Source of the DNA: Streptomyces sp. NBC_01707
Lineage (GTDB): Bacteria; Actinomycetota; Actinomycetes; Streptomycetales; Streptomycetaceae
Length of the DNA stretch: 64,000 nt
Assembly: GCF_041438805.1 (NCBI RefSeq)
Contig: NZ_CP109190.1
Coordinates: 1,364,001 to 1,428,000 of the forward strand
Direction: 5' to 3'
A program made the position numbers and the translations under genes. Shown piece after piece: positions 47,090-56,043 of the stretch (positions are counted from its first letter, which is position 1; each line of letters opens with the position of its first letter). Below the pieces are notes generated by a model. It had not been told where the DNA came from, did no database searches, and was given only the letters and a program-made list of their open reading frames with translations.

Positions 47090-47428
47090 ATGCGCATCGA
47101 ACTGACCTGGCCGCGCTCCGGCGCCGAAGACCGGACCCTGGCCATCGCTCTTCCCGCCACCGGCCTGCTGCGCCCAGCCCTGCGGTACACGAGCCGGCTG
47201 TGCACTCCCGTCGGCCTCCGGCGGGCCGTCGCCTGCGCGGAGCCCCTCATCGAAGCCGCGGCCCACGCCGCCGGCGCGGACGCACTCACCCGGGCCGCCC
47301 TGCCGTACGCCATCCGGTTCACCCGGCAAGCACTCCACAGCGACACACCCGCAGCCATCCCGAGCCAGGCAACGCGAGCGCTCCCCTCCGAGTCCCACTC
47401 ACCCACTCCCCCACCGCCTGCGCTCTGA
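47090..47428 (+). CDS. Small conserved-looking hypothetical protein
   Basis: A 112-residue protein starting MRIELTWPRSGAEDRTLAIA, with GGAGGCC seven bases before the ATG. An N-terminal beta-rich part is followed by helices (CTPVGLRRAVACAEPLIEAA) and a Pro/Ser-rich tail. No motif is recognised. It is divergent from the P-type ATPase operon and may belong to the same stimulon, but this is a guess. Confidence 0.6.
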   Translation: MRIELTWPRSGAEDRTLAIALPATGLLRPALRYTSRLCTPVGLRRAVACAEPLIEAAAHAAGADALTRAALPYAIRFTRQALHSDTPAAIPSQATRALPSESHSPTPPPPAL

Positions 47429-47749
47429 GTGACGCACCAGGGATCCCCCTGCGCCGGGACGCGATCTTCGGCGCACCCTGGCCCCGCGTGGGGCCCCTTC
47501 GCTCGGCTGCAGGTGACGGCCGTGGCGAGACCGTCGGAGCGACGCGGTCGCCGGTATCCGTGGTCAGCACAGGCTCCGTACCGGGAACCCCGCCGTGCGC
47601 ACCGGACTGACACCCACGACCGAATCACACCGAACTGAAGTTCGATGAATGGGTGACGCGGGTGAACCTGTCACTCGTGCGGAGGGGTCGGACTGCCACA
47701 GCCTCCTCGTCGATGTTCCCTGGTACCAGGCATCACGGGAGGACTCGAC

Positions 47750-48184
47750 ATGACGCCCATCGGCGGCGGTGCACGACAGCGGACGGTACGCCGTGCCGCG
47801 TGTACGGCCCTGCTGATCGCGTTGATGACGTTGGTGCACGCGGTGTTCACCCCCGCCCCGGTGTCCTTCTCCAAGGTCGGCCCCGATCAGAGCCGCCACG
47901 CCCTTCTCGCAGGTCCGACGGTCGGCGCCGCCGTCGTCGACTCGGCGTCATCAGACCTCTCCTGCCCATCGGCTCCCACCGGTCGCAGCGACGACCACAG
48001 GTGGCGTTCCGGTACGACCTCGATCGGTAAGCCGCGCCACACTCCGTCCGCGGCTACCGCCGTGGCGACCGATCCCACCTTCGGCACAGAGCCCACAGCG
48101 ACCGGGCGCGGTCCATGCGCGCCGGCGCCCGTAGGCAGAGCCGGCTCGGCTGCTTCTCCCGAAGGTCTCGTACTGCGCTGCTGA
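47750..48184 (+). CDS. Hypothetical exported or membrane-anchored protein
   Basis: A 144-residue frame with GGAGGACTCGAC directly before the ATG. One hydrophobic N-terminal segment (ALLIALMTLVHAVFTPAPVS) follows a basic leader, so the product is likely membrane-anchored or secreted. The remainder is Ser/Thr/Pro/Ala-rich low-complexity sequence, ending in a Cys. No family is recognised, and it could be a chance frame. Confidence 0.45.
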   Translation: MTPIGGGARQRTVRRAACTALLIALMTLVHAVFTPAPVSFSKVGPDQSRHALLAGPTVGAAVVDSASSDLSCPSAPTGRSDDHRWRSGTTSIGKPRHTPSAATAVATDPTFGTEPTATGRGPCAPAPVGRAGSAASPEGLVLRC

Positions 48185-48297
48185 CCGGCCCCGGCCGCAC
48201 ATCTCCCGTACACGTCGCGCTCCGTCACGAGCGGCACGCGAGGTGCGGCCTGCCGTCGCCAACACCTACGTCACGTGACCCCGCAGGAGAACCCGTC

Positions 48298-48540
48298 ATG
48301 CCCGCAGATGTCTTCGCGGCCGTGAGCGCACTGGTGCGTGCCGAAGCGGCTCGCCAGCCCGCCCCGCCCTCCGCGGCGCCGTTGTCGCCGGACAGTTCAC
48401 ATTCGCTCACGGCCTCGGAACGTCAACAGAGTTCCGGCACCCCGAGCCCGACCGCGCCGCAGCCGAATCCCGCGTCCGCTCCGCCTCGGGCGGGTCTGCT
48501 GTCCGACCTGCAGCGTCGGCTCCTGGCATTGCTCCACTGA
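48298..48540 (+). CDS. Small hypothetical protein, Pro/Ser-rich
   Basis: An 80-residue frame behind AGGAGAACCCGTC. It has helical ends (MPADVFAAVSALVRAEAARQ and LLSDLQRRLLALLH) joined by a long Pro/Ser linker. It lies between a hypothetical exported protein and a SulP-type transporter. No function is suggested. Confidence 0.45.
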   Translation: MPADVFAAVSALVRAEAARQPAPPSAAPLSPDSSHSLTASERQQSSGTPSPTAPQPNPASAPPRAGLLSDLQRRLLALLH

Positions 48541-48625
48541 CGCCAGGTCGGTCAGCCCGAGCGCAACCCCGTACACCGGACCGTCATCCATACCTCGCAT
48601 GCCCGTGCAGGAGAGACAAGCTGAC

Positions 48626-48766
48626 ATGCAGTCATTCATCAGTCGTGCCCGCATCCACCACCGTAGTGTCGCCGACCCCGGCCCCTTCCCTCACAGATAC
48701 GGGGGGAATCACGTCGGCTCCGTGCCCGCCCACCGGCGGGCCGCTGGCACCGTCCGCGCACTGTGA
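48626..48766 (+). CDS. Possible short leader ORF overlapping sulP
   Basis: A 46-codon frame (MQSFISRARIHHRSVADPGP and on) starts behind AGGAGAG. Its TGA overlaps the GTG start of the SulP gene (GTGA), a configuration seen in translational coupling. Composition is not strongly coding-like, so it may be chance. Confidence 0.3.
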   Translation: MQSFISRARIHHRSVADPGPFPHRYGGNHVGSVPAHRRAAGTVRAL

Positions 48767-50292
48767 GGGGCATCGTCCACGGCCCTCGCGGTGGCCGACG
48801 GCAGGGGAAGGCCCTATGGCGCGGCAAGGAGGGTGCTTTCGGGGCCAGAGGGAGAGACGACTTCGCCGCATCTCTGGTGGTGTTCCTGGTGGCGCTCCCA
48901 CTGTGCGTGGGGGTGGCTGTCGCCTCCGGCGTTCCCGCTGAGCTGGGCCTGGTCACGGGAATCGTCGGAGGGCTGGTGACCGGACTGCTCCCGGGGAGCA
49001 GTCTCCAGGTCAGCGGCCCGGCGGCCGGCCTGACGGTACTGGTCTACGAAGCCGTGACGACTCACGGCCTCTCCGGCCTCGGCGTTCTCGTCCTCGCCGC
49101 CGGCCTGCTTCAGCTCCTCATGGGCGTACTCCGGCTGGGCCGCTGGTTCCGGGCCATCTCCGTGGCCGTCGTCCAGGGCATGCTCGCCGGCATCGGACTC
49201 CTGCTTGTCGCCGGCCAGTTGTACGTCATGGCCGACCGAGAGGCGCCGGATTCCGGGCCTTCCAAGATCGCCGGTATGCCAGGTCTGCTGGCCGATGTGT
49301 TCGGTTCCGCCCAGTCGATGGTGGCTCTCGGGCTGGGCCTCGGGACGATCGCCGTCCTGGTCGGGTGGAAGCACCTCCCTCCATCGATGCGGCTCGTGCC
49401 CGCTCCGCTCGTCGCTGTCGCTGTCACCTCCGGTATCGCCGCGATCTGCGACACGCCTGTCGCGAAGGTCGAGGTACAGGGGCTGCTGGACGCCATCCAG
49501 CCACCGAGCGCGGACGCTTTCGGGCTGTTGACCCAGCTCGGCGTCCTCGGAACGGTGCTCGCGTTCGCCCTGATCGCATCGGCCGAAAGCCTGTTCAGCG
49601 CGGCGGCGGTGGACCGCCTACATACGGGACCACGCACGGACTACGACAAGGAACTCATCGCCCAGGGCGCCGGCAACGCGGTATGCGGTGCGCTCGGCTC
49701 ACTGCCCCTGACCGCGGTGATCGTCCGCAGCGCGGCCAATGTCCAGGCGGGCGCACGGAGCAAGGCGTCCAGAGTGCTGCACGGAGTATGGCTGTTGTTG
49801 TTCGCCGCGCTGCTGCCGTCGGCACTCGGCGTGATTCCGCTGTCCTGCCTCGCGGGCGTCCTCGTCTACTCGGGCGCGAAGCTCGTCCCGGTCAAGGAGC
49901 TGATGGTGCTGTGGCGTGCGCACAGGGGTGAGGCAGTGATCGTGGTCGTCACTGCTGGGATGATCGTCGTGGCGAACATGTTCGAAGGCGTGCTGATCGG
50001 TGTCGCGCTCTCCGTGGCGAAGTCGGCGTGGGACACCTCTCACCTTCAGGTCGATGTCGCCGACGGAGGAGTCGGCGTGATCCGCGCGCGACTGACGGGC
50101 AATGCGACGTTCCTCCGGCTGCCGGTGATACTCGACGCCCTGGAGGCGCTGCCGAAGGACCGCCCGATCGAGCTCGACCTGTCGGGCCTGCGGCATCTGG
50201 ACCACGCCTGCCTCACCGCCCTGACCACCTGGGCGGACAGACACAACACCCCGGGCACCGCCCCGGTCAGGTTGGTCCCCGCGGAACCCTGA
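48763..50292 (+). CDS. SulP-family anion transporter with STAS domain
   Basis: Inner-membrane transporter of sulfate, bicarbonate or another anion, 509 residues. After a basic leader of about 30 residues, 10-12 membrane segments follow from LVVFLVALPLCVGVAVASGV. Family motifs include LVTGIVGGLVTGLLPGSSLQ with VSGPAAGLTVLVYEAV, and ALIASAESLFSAAAVDRLHT near residue 280. CGALGSLPLTAVIVRSAANV is also present. A short STAS-like tail ends the protein (IELDLSGLRHLDHACLTALT). There is no fused carbonic anhydrase. The GTG start is supported by the hydrophobic core beginning soon after it. A convergent terminator follows. Confidence 0.92.
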   Translation: MRGIVHGPRGGRRQGKALWRGKEGAFGARGRDDFAASLVVFLVALPLCVGVAVASGVPAELGLVTGIVGGLVTGLLPGSSLQVSGPAAGLTVLVYEAVTTHGLSGLGVLVLAAGLLQLLMGVLRLGRWFRAISVAVVQGMLAGIGLLLVAGQLYVMADREAPDSGPSKIAGMPGLLADVFGSAQSMVALGLGLGTIAVLVGWKHLPPSMRLVPAPLVAVAVTSGIAAICDTPVAKVEVQGLLDAIQPPSADAFGLLTQLGVLGTVLAFALIASAESLFSAAAVDRLHTGPRTDYDKELIAQGAGNAVCGALGSLPLTAVIVRSAANVQAGARSKASRVLHGVWLLLFAALLPSALGVIPLSCLAGVLVYSGAKLVPVKELMVLWRAHRGEAVIVVVTAGMIVVANMFEGVLIGVALSVAKSAWDTSHLQVDVADGGVGVIRARLTGNATFLRLPVILDALEALPKDRPIELDLSGLRHLDHACLTALTTWADRHNTPGTAPVRLVPAEP

Positions 50293-50421
50293 CCGACACG
50301 ACCGATGACGGCGGCTCGGGCCGTGCGCAGGTGCAGGCCTCCACCGGCCGGCGCCGCAGCCGGACCCTGCCCCACCGTACGGACGTCCGGGCGCCGCCAC
50401 CGGACGGTACACACGCAAGCG

Positions 50422-50455
50422 ACGGGTGTCCCCCGAGACGTCAGGGGACACCCGT
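50422..50455. terminator. Bidirectional terminator
   Basis: ACGGGTGTCCCC (50422-50433) pairs with GGGGACACCCGT (50444-50455), a 12-base perfect stem between the SulP gene and the convergent His-rich gene. Confidence 0.85.
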
Positions 50456-50469
50456 CTTGAAACAACGTG

Positions 50470-50766
50470 TCAGTGGTCGTCCCAGTGCCCGTCATGACCG
50501 ACGTGCCGGTGACCGTCGTGCACGTAGTCCACATGGTCCCCGTGCGGCACCGCGACATGCCCGCACCCGTCGCCATGCTGGTGCGCGTGGTCGCCGTGAG
50601 CGGTGTGCCCGCCCGGTTCGCACTCGTCCACATGGCCGTCGTGAACACGATGGAGGTGACCGTCGTGCACGTAGTCCACGTGGTCCTCGTGCGGGATGGC
50701 GACGTGGCCGCAGCCCTTACCGTGCTGATGCATGTGGTCGGGATGGGGGGCATGTGCAGTGGTCAT
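50470..50766 (-). CDS. Histidine-rich metal-binding protein with an internal duplication
   Basis: A 98-residue protein from ATG 50764-50766, preceded by GGAG. About a quarter of its residues are His. Two repeats of roughly 35 residues are visible, each with HQHG(K/D)GCGHVA then a (I/V)PHxDHVDYVHDGH segment. Each has one Cys in a GCGH context plus clustered HDGH motifs. Such sequences bind Zn, Ni or Cu. No signal peptide is seen, so a cytosolic metal buffer or chaperone is more likely than a surface protein (inference). It is convergent with the SulP gene. No metal-transporter gene is adjacent. Confidence 0.85.
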   Translation of the reverse strand: MTTAHAPHPDHMHQHGKGCGHVAIPHEDHVDYVHDGHLHRVHDGHVDECEPGGHTAHGDHAHQHGDGCGHVAVPHGDHVDYVHDGHRHVGHDGHWDDH

Positions 50767-51249
50767 GACGTTCTCCGGTCGTTCCTCGGCAGTCACCTGC
50801 GCGCATTCGGCTTGCGCCACTGGCTCGAACTTTCCCTCCAACGAGCACCGGTGCAGGTTGTCACCGGGGCGCGTCCGGTCGGGTGCGAAACACGTCCGAT
50901 GGGGTGACCGGGCCTCGCAGAGCACGTCAGGGCTTCACCCGCACCCCTCTTCGTCGGCTCCGCCACGGGGCTCCCCGCCTCCGGGCCCGGCATGGCTTCC
51001 CCCCTTTGTCAGCCATGATCCGAAAGGTGGTGTCACCGGGCCGGACGGAGGCGCTGCCCCGCGATGGACGTCTTCATCACCGCGGCCGGGCCCGTGTGAG
51101 CTCATGAGGTCGCTGACCACGACGCGGATACGGCCGGTCCCGTCGAGGCACGCGTAGCGCAGGAAGACTTTCGCGGGAAGGCGTTGAAGGCCACTGTGAA
51201 CAATGCAACGATTCCGCAGAGCCGGTCGGCACGGAAGGATTCAGTCGCG
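50767..51249. other. Intergenic stretch
   Basis: About 480 bases between the divergent His-rich gene and the methyltransferase gene. It should contain both promoters. A zinc-uptake-regulator or similar site was looked for near the His-rich gene, but no clear A/T-rich dyad was found. Confidence 0.4.
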
Positions 51250-51882
51250 ATGCATGATCGTAAGCGTCTCCCGGCCGCAGCGGCTTTCGACGCGCTGGGA
51301 GCAGAGTACGAGCGGGCTTTCGCCGAGTCGGCAGCCCACCATGCCTCGCTGCAGCGCCTGTTGCAACTGCTCGCGCCGCACAGCCGGGTATTGGACGTCG
51401 GCAGCGGGACCGGACGGCCGACCGCGCAGATCCTGGCCGAGGCCGGCCACGAGGTGCTGGGCGTCGACGTTTCGCCCGTCATGGTGGAGCTCGCGCGACG
51501 ACAGGTGCCCGACGCCTCGTTCGAGTGTGCCGACATCCGTCATGTCACCTTGGCGAACAGCAGTTTCGACGCCGCGTGTGCCTACTTCTCCCTCTTGCAG
51601 ATGTCACGCAACGACCAGTCCGATCTCGTCCGGCGGCTCGGGCGGGTGGTGACCCGCGGCGGCCTGCTGATGATGGCGACCGTACCGCTGGACGTCGAGG
51701 GCGTCGACGTCGAGTTCATGGGCCAGGACGTACAGGTGACCAGCTTCGCCGCTGCAGCGTTCACCGAGTTGGTGATCGAAGCGGGATTCTCACTCCTGTG
51801 GGAGGAGAACACCCTGTTCACCCCGTCGTACCCCGGCGGGGTGCCCGAGCCTCAACTGTTCCTGCTCGGGCGACGGACCTGA
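51250..51882 (+). CDS. Class I SAM-dependent methyltransferase
   Basis: Cytosolic methyltransferase of 210 residues from ATG 51250, which has GGAAGGA upstream. A TTG 22 codons earlier is possible but has a poorer context. The SAM-binding glycine motif is HSRVLDVGSGTGRPTAQILA near residue 50. The acidic end of strand 2 is VLGVDVSPVMVELAR, motif II region FECADIRHVTLANSSFDAAC, and post-motif GGLLMMATVPLD. The C-terminal part fits the Methyltransf_11/25 group. The acceptor substrate cannot be told and there is no operon partner. Confidence 0.92.
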   Translation: MHDRKRLPAAAAFDALGAEYERAFAESAAHHASLQRLLQLLAPHSRVLDVGSGTGRPTAQILAEAGHEVLGVDVSPVMVELARRQVPDASFECADIRHVTLANSSFDAACAYFSLLQMSRNDQSDLVRRLGRVVTRGGLLMMATVPLDVEGVDVEFMGQDVQVTSFAAAAFTELVIEAGFSLLWEENTLFTPSYPGGVPEPQLFLLGRRT

Positions 51883-52233
51883 CAACCCGTCCCAGGGGGC
51901 GACTCACCGCTACACCCCCTCTCTCGCCCCCGTGCGGAGCGCCGGGGAGCTGTCTCATGCGCTGCTTTCCGGCCGAAGCGTGAAGTTTCGCGTAAGAACC
52001 ACCGAAGAAAAGCAGCAGGTCAGACGGTAGTTCGCGGTTGTACCACCGGATTTCGTCCACATGCTGGACACCTCGCACGGGCCCCGCGCACCGCCCCCGA
52101 GCTGGCCGAACGACCATTCGGTCGATGCGCCGTCGGCGAGCCGGGCCGGAAAGGGCTGATCGATGTGCACTCACCGTCCGCATGCACGAGACTCCCGAAC
52201 GCAATCGCACCCCCAAGCGAAGGAGATTCACAA
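51883..52233. other. Intergenic stretch before the inhibitor gene
   Basis: A 350-base gap with no gene. It probably carries the subtilisin-inhibitor promoter. GGAG at about 52221 precedes the ATG. Bases 51975-52035 are somewhat A-rich. Confidence 0.4.
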
Positions 52234-52674
52234 ATGCGCTACAACATCGGCAAATTCAGCATAATCGCCACGACATCCGCACTGATCATGTCGGGCATGG
52301 GCGCCGTGGGTGTCGCGCAGGCCCAGCCCGTGCAGTCGACCAGCCTCTACGCCCCGTCAGCCCTCGTGCTGTCGGTCGGCAAGAGCAACGGCGCCGCCGT
52401 CACCGTCCAGCGGGCCGTCACCCTCAGCTGCGCCCCGCGCCCGAGCGGCACTCACCCCTCGCCCACTGCGGCGTGTGCGGATCTGCTCGCCGTCGACGGG
52501 GAGTTCACCCAGCTGACCACGCCGCCTCAGCGAAGCTGCACGCGCGAGTGGGATCCCGTCGTCATCAACGCGAACGGTGTGTGGCAGGGCCGGAACGTCT
52601 CCTGGTCGGCCACCTTCGGCAACGCCTGCGAGATGCAGGCGAGCCTGACCGAGGGATCGGTCTTCGGCTTCTGA
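52234..52674 (+). CDS. Streptomyces subtilisin-inhibitor-like protein
   Basis: Secreted proteinaceous serine-protease inhibitor of 146 residues. The Sec signal is MRYNIGKFSIIATTSALIMS to GVAQA (about residue 30). The mature region begins in the family style (SLYAPSALVLSVGK) and has four Cys forming two disulfides, at VTLSCAPRP, TAACADL, RSCTREWDPVV and GNACEM. Aligning CTREWDP with the classical CPMVYDP places Arg at P1, so a trypsin-like protease is a likelier target than subtilisin (inference from P1 rules). The C-terminus SLTEGSVFGF is typical. A 14-base terminator hairpin lies downstream. Confidence 0.93.
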   Translation: MRYNIGKFSIIATTSALIMSGMGAVGVAQAQPVQSTSLYAPSALVLSVGKSNGAAVTVQRAVTLSCAPRPSGTHPSPTAACADLLAVDGEFTQLTTPPQRSCTREWDPVVINANGVWQGRNVSWSATFGNACEMQASLTEGSVFGF

Positions 52675-52812
52675 TCGACCCTCGGCGCATGCCATCGCAC
52701 CCGATGCCCCGTCTCGACGGACGTGCGCCGACCGGCACGCGTGATCGGGGCGAGCGCATCCGTAGTTGAGCGATGCGGGACCCCTGCCGGCCGGGAAGCG
52801 TCCCTGTCCGTT

Positions 52813-52844
52813 CCGTCGTGACGACGAGTGCGTCGTCACGACGG
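52813..52844. terminator. Terminator hairpin
   Basis: CCGTCGTGACGACG (52813-52826) pairs perfectly with CGTCGTCACGACGG (52831-52844) around AGTG. It separates the inhibitor gene from the convergent hypothetical gene. Confidence 0.88.
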
Positions 52845-52917
52845 CAACTGCGGGCGGGGCATGCGCCGGCAGTCGCCGAACCTCACCCGCGTGAGCCGCC
52901 CCACGTGCGACGACCGG

Positions 52918-53535
52918 TCACGGCGGTGCCGCCGCCAGCTCCACCGTTGTCGTGACGCGTACGAGGGCCGGCCGGCGGGGCGCGGAACCGAACCCGAATT
53001 CCACGGGTGGATCGAGCGGAGCCAGCGCCCCGAGTCGGGCTCCGCCGAGCACGGCGTCCGCCGCGAGAATGGGCCACAGGTCATGGGCTCCGTACCACTC
53101 CCGACGCCCCGCGACGGCACTGCCCAGGGTGCGCACGCCAGGCATCAGCCGCGCGGGGATGTCGCACAGTGCCGCCCAGCTCCGGCTCCTGACCAGCGGG
53201 GCGGGCACGGTGCGCAGCAGCCACCCCAGCGGGGACCGGGAGCCGGTGCTCAAGTGCAGACTCAGCGGGCCGGCCTGAATGCTCCACTCGGATCCGCCCC
53301 GCCGGACCGCGACGGGAACGACCTCGACGCGCTCGAAGCGGTAGGTGGCGGCGACGAAGTCAGCGACGGCAGCGGACGGCGCCAGCAGCAACCGCTCGCC
53401 GTCCGGGTGCTGGATCATCACATCACTGAACGGCCCGAAGGGGGAACGGGTCCAGTGCCCCACCACCAGCCGAGTTCCGGAGGTGGTCCCCACGCCGGCG
53501 ATCCAGCCGTCGAATCGCAACCGCTCACCTTTCAC
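52918..53535 (-). CDS. Hypothetical protein downstream of the DUF4032 gene
   Basis: A 205-residue frame starting at GTG 53535. It reads GERLRFDGWIAGVGTTSGTR, then FSDVMIQHPDGERLLLAPSA and VPVAVRRGGSEWSIQAGPLS, ending in an Ala/Pro tail. The alternating pattern suggests a beta-rich soluble domain. No catalytic motif or membrane span is seen. It follows the DUF4032 gene by 96 bases on the same strand and may be co-transcribed. I do not recognise the family by name. Confidence 0.72.
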   Translation of the reverse strand: MKGERLRFDGWIAGVGTTSGTRLVVGHWTRSPFGPFSDVMIQHPDGERLLLAPSAAVADFVAATYRFERVEVVPVAVRRGGSEWSIQAGPLSLHLSTGSRSPLGWLLRTVPAPLVRSRSWAALCDIPARLMPGVRTLGSAVAGRREWYGAHDLWPILAADAVLGGARLGALAPLDPPVEFGFGSAPRRPALVRVTTTVELAAAPP

Positions 53536-53631
53536 ACCGGACAGCTTCTCCCACCATCGAGGGAATACGGCCGATGTCGGCGGCGAGGGAGCAGACGTGT
53601 ACCTTCCGCACGGTCGACGGGGCCGCGCGGA

Positions 53632-54870
53632 TCACGAGGAGTCGCTCGCCGACGGCACTTCGGTCCCGGGACGACGAAGAACGCTGGTGGTGTAGTCCGC
53701 CACGGCCGCTTCCAGACCGATGTCCAGCTGTGCGCGCTCGGACATGTACCACCGGTGTTCCAGCAGCTCGTGATAGAGCTCGGCCGGGTCCATGGTGCTC
53801 CGGAGTTCCTGCGGAACGGCACGTACCGTGGGCCTGAACACCTCGCGGACCCAGCGGTGGGCAAGCACCTCCGCACGGGCGCCGAGCGGGTCGCCCGGCG
53901 CATAGTCCTCTTGTGTGGCCATCCAGCTCTCAAGGTCGTTGAGGAGTCGTCGGGCCTGGTTCTCCTCGGCGTCGAGCCCGGTGAGGCGAAGCAGCTGGCG
54001 CTGATGATGGCCTGCGTCGACCACCTTGGGGACGAACGTGATCGTGTCGCCGTTCGGGGAGTTGGCGATCTGCATCTCGGCAACGTCGAAGCCCAGGTCG
54101 TTGAGCCTACGCATGCGACGTTCGATGTAGTGATATTTACCGGCCGGATAGACCGAAGTGCGAGTCAGCTCACTCCACAGCTCCTCGTACCGCTGGCAGA
54201 TCTCGGCGCCGAAGGCGATCGGATCCACCGAGGGATGGAGCGCCCCCGAGGCCTCCAGGTCCAGCATCTCCCCGCTGATGTTCACCCGGGCCAGATCGAT
54301 GTCGTATTCACGCTGCCCTGTGCTGAGCCGGTCGTGCACCTCGCCGGTCTCCGCGTCCACGAGGTAGGCGGCATAGGCACCGGCGTCCCGGCGGAAGAGC
54401 GTGTTGGACAGAGAGCAGTCGCCCCAGGCGAACCCCGCCAGGTGCAGCCGGACCAGCAGTACGGCGAGTGCGTCCATGAGCCGGTGCACCGTCGTCGGGC
54501 GCATCGTCGTCTCGAACATCGAGCGGTAGGGCAGGGATCCGTTGAGATGACGAGTGATCAACACCGGCTCCAGCGGCTCCCCGTCGGTGCCGGTGCGCCC
54601 CGTGACCACCGCGAGTGGGTCCACCGCAGGTATCCCGAGCCGGGCCAGGGTGCGCAACAGCTCGTACTCGCGTACCGCCGGCCGTTCCGCGAGCTCCTTG
54701 ACGGCCACCACGTCGGACCCCGCTCGGGCATAGCGCACGACGTGGCGGGAGATGCCGCGCGGCAGCGTCACGAGGTGTTTCTCCGGCCACTCTTCGAGCG
54801 GCTGGTGCCAGGGCAGCTCGAGGAGGAACGCGGGGTGTTCGGGGTTGGTGGCACTGAACTGCAGAGCCAT
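53632..54870 (-). CDS. DUF4032 protein (kinase-like fold)
   Basis: Predicted cytosolic protein of 412 residues, a near-universal actinobacterial family of unknown function. The N-terminal half looks like a lipopolysaccharide-kinase/protein-kinase fold: VVAVKELAERPAVREYELLR (Lys), LVRLHLAGFAWGDCSLSNTL (catalytic HxD-like GD..LSN) and YAAYLVDAETGE (DxE). The DUF4032 C-terminal part follows with KYHYIERRMRRLNDLGFDVA and EVLAHRWVREVFRPTVRAVP. ATG 54870 is preferred over upstream in-frame codons because it starts the conserved domain. The next gene on this strand is the small hypothetical protein. Confidence 0.9.
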   Translation of the reverse strand: MALQFSATNPEHPAFLLELPWHQPLEEWPEKHLVTLPRGISRHVVRYARAGSDVVAVKELAERPAVREYELLRTLARLGIPAVDPLAVVTGRTGTDGEPLEPVLITRHLNGSLPYRSMFETTMRPTTVHRLMDALAVLLVRLHLAGFAWGDCSLSNTLFRRDAGAYAAYLVDAETGEVHDRLSTGQREYDIDLARVNISGEMLDLEASGALHPSVDPIAFGAEICQRYEELWSELTRTSVYPAGKYHYIERRMRRLNDLGFDVAEMQIANSPNGDTITFVPKVVDAGHHQRQLLRLTGLDAEENQARRLLNDLESWMATQEDYAPGDPLGARAEVLAHRWVREVFRPTVRAVPQELRSTMDPAELYHELLEHRWYMSERAQLDIGLEAAVADYTTSVLRRPGTEVPSASDSS

Positions 54871-55236
54871 CGGTCGCCTCGCTCGTTCTTTCGGTGACGG
54901 GACCACCAGTGTGACGTAACGGGTGGCGCGCCCCCTGGCCCCGGGGAGGGAAGCCTGAGCTTCCTGGCCGGCAGGTGCCTGCCGGGACGGCCATCGCTGC
55001 GGCCGGTACGGCGCCGGCCCACGCGGGGTCCGGTGGTTGTGCGTTGTTGCGGTCGCGATGTGGACGGGCTTGCCGGAACGAGCGGCGTGAGTCGGCGCCG
55101 GTGCAGGTGCGGGCACCGATCGCCCCATGGTGCGGAAGGACGGCCGGGCCCGGATGCGAGGTTCTTTCCGGCCCGCTGTCAGTGGGTGGGTCTACCGTGC
55201 GAGGACAGAGGAACCCAGCGTGAGTAAGGGGAGATC
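54871..55236. other. Divergent intergenic region
   Basis: About 365 bases between the divergent DUF4032 and hydrolase genes with no supported gene. Both promoters are expected here. GTAAGGGGAG precedes the hydrolase ATG as its ribosome binding site. Confidence 0.4.
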
Positions 55237-55797
55237 ATGACCACACTCGAGAATCGACCGAACACCGCACTCCTCGTCGTCGACGTGCAGAACGGCGTCG
55301 TCGAGGGGGCTCACGAGCGCGACGCGGTCGTCGCGAACGTCGGTCACCTCATCGAGAAGGCACGGCGGGCGGGGACGTCCGTCGTCTGGGTCCAGCACTC
55401 CGACGAGCATCTTGTACGGGAGAGCGACGACTGGCGGATCGTCCCCGAGCTGACTCCGGGCGACGCCGAGCCGCTCGTCGAGAAGAACTACGGCGACTCC
55501 TTCGAGGACACCACACTCGAGACCGTCCTGTCGGGCCTCGGGGCCGGACGCCTCGTCGTCGCCGGCGCGCAGACCGATGCGTGCATTCGCTCGACGCTCC
55601 ACGGCGCACTCGTCAGGGGCTACGACGTCACCCTCGTCAGCGACGCCCACACGACGGAGAACCAGACGGCATGGGGAGCACCGCCGCCGGACCAGGTCAT
55701 CGCGCACACGAACCTGTACTGGTCCTACCAGGCGGCACCGGGGCGGACCGCCGGGACGGTCGAGACCAAGGATGTCGACTTCGGCGGCATGTCCTGA
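55237..55797 (+). CDS. Isochorismatase-like cysteine hydrolase
   Basis: Cytosolic hydrolase of 186 residues of the nicotinamidase/isochorismatase fold. The catalytic triad is complete: Asp in ALLVVDVQNGVVEG (residue 17), Lys in VEKNYGDSF (about residue 88) and Cys in VAGAQTDACIRSTLHGALVR (about residue 121). The QTD-AC-I context fits amide- or enol-ether-hydrolysing members without pointing to one substrate. It is monocistronic. Confidence 0.93.
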   Translation: MTTLENRPNTALLVVDVQNGVVEGAHERDAVVANVGHLIEKARRAGTSVVWVQHSDEHLVRESDDWRIVPELTPGDAEPLVEKNYGDSFEDTTLETVLSGLGAGRLVVAGAQTDACIRSTLHGALVRGYDVTLVSDAHTTENQTAWGAPPPDQVIAHTNLYWSYQAAPGRTAGTVETKDVDFGGMS

Positions 55798-56043
55798 AGC
55801 ATGCGCGTCGGAGGTCGGAACGCCTCGGCCGGCTGCCACTCCCTCCGATCCTGGTCCGAGAGCTCGGCGAATCGCCGCGCCGACGCGCGAAGTTGGCAGA
55901 GCGGGACAGCCGGCAGAAGCGCATCCGCGTCGGTCGGTTCGGTTGTCGGACCGACGGGGGGTCGGTGCTCCGATCCGCCGCTCCCGCGCTCGGGCGTCGA
56001 TGTCGGCCGACCGGGCGCACTGCCGCGGACATCGCGGGCCGGG

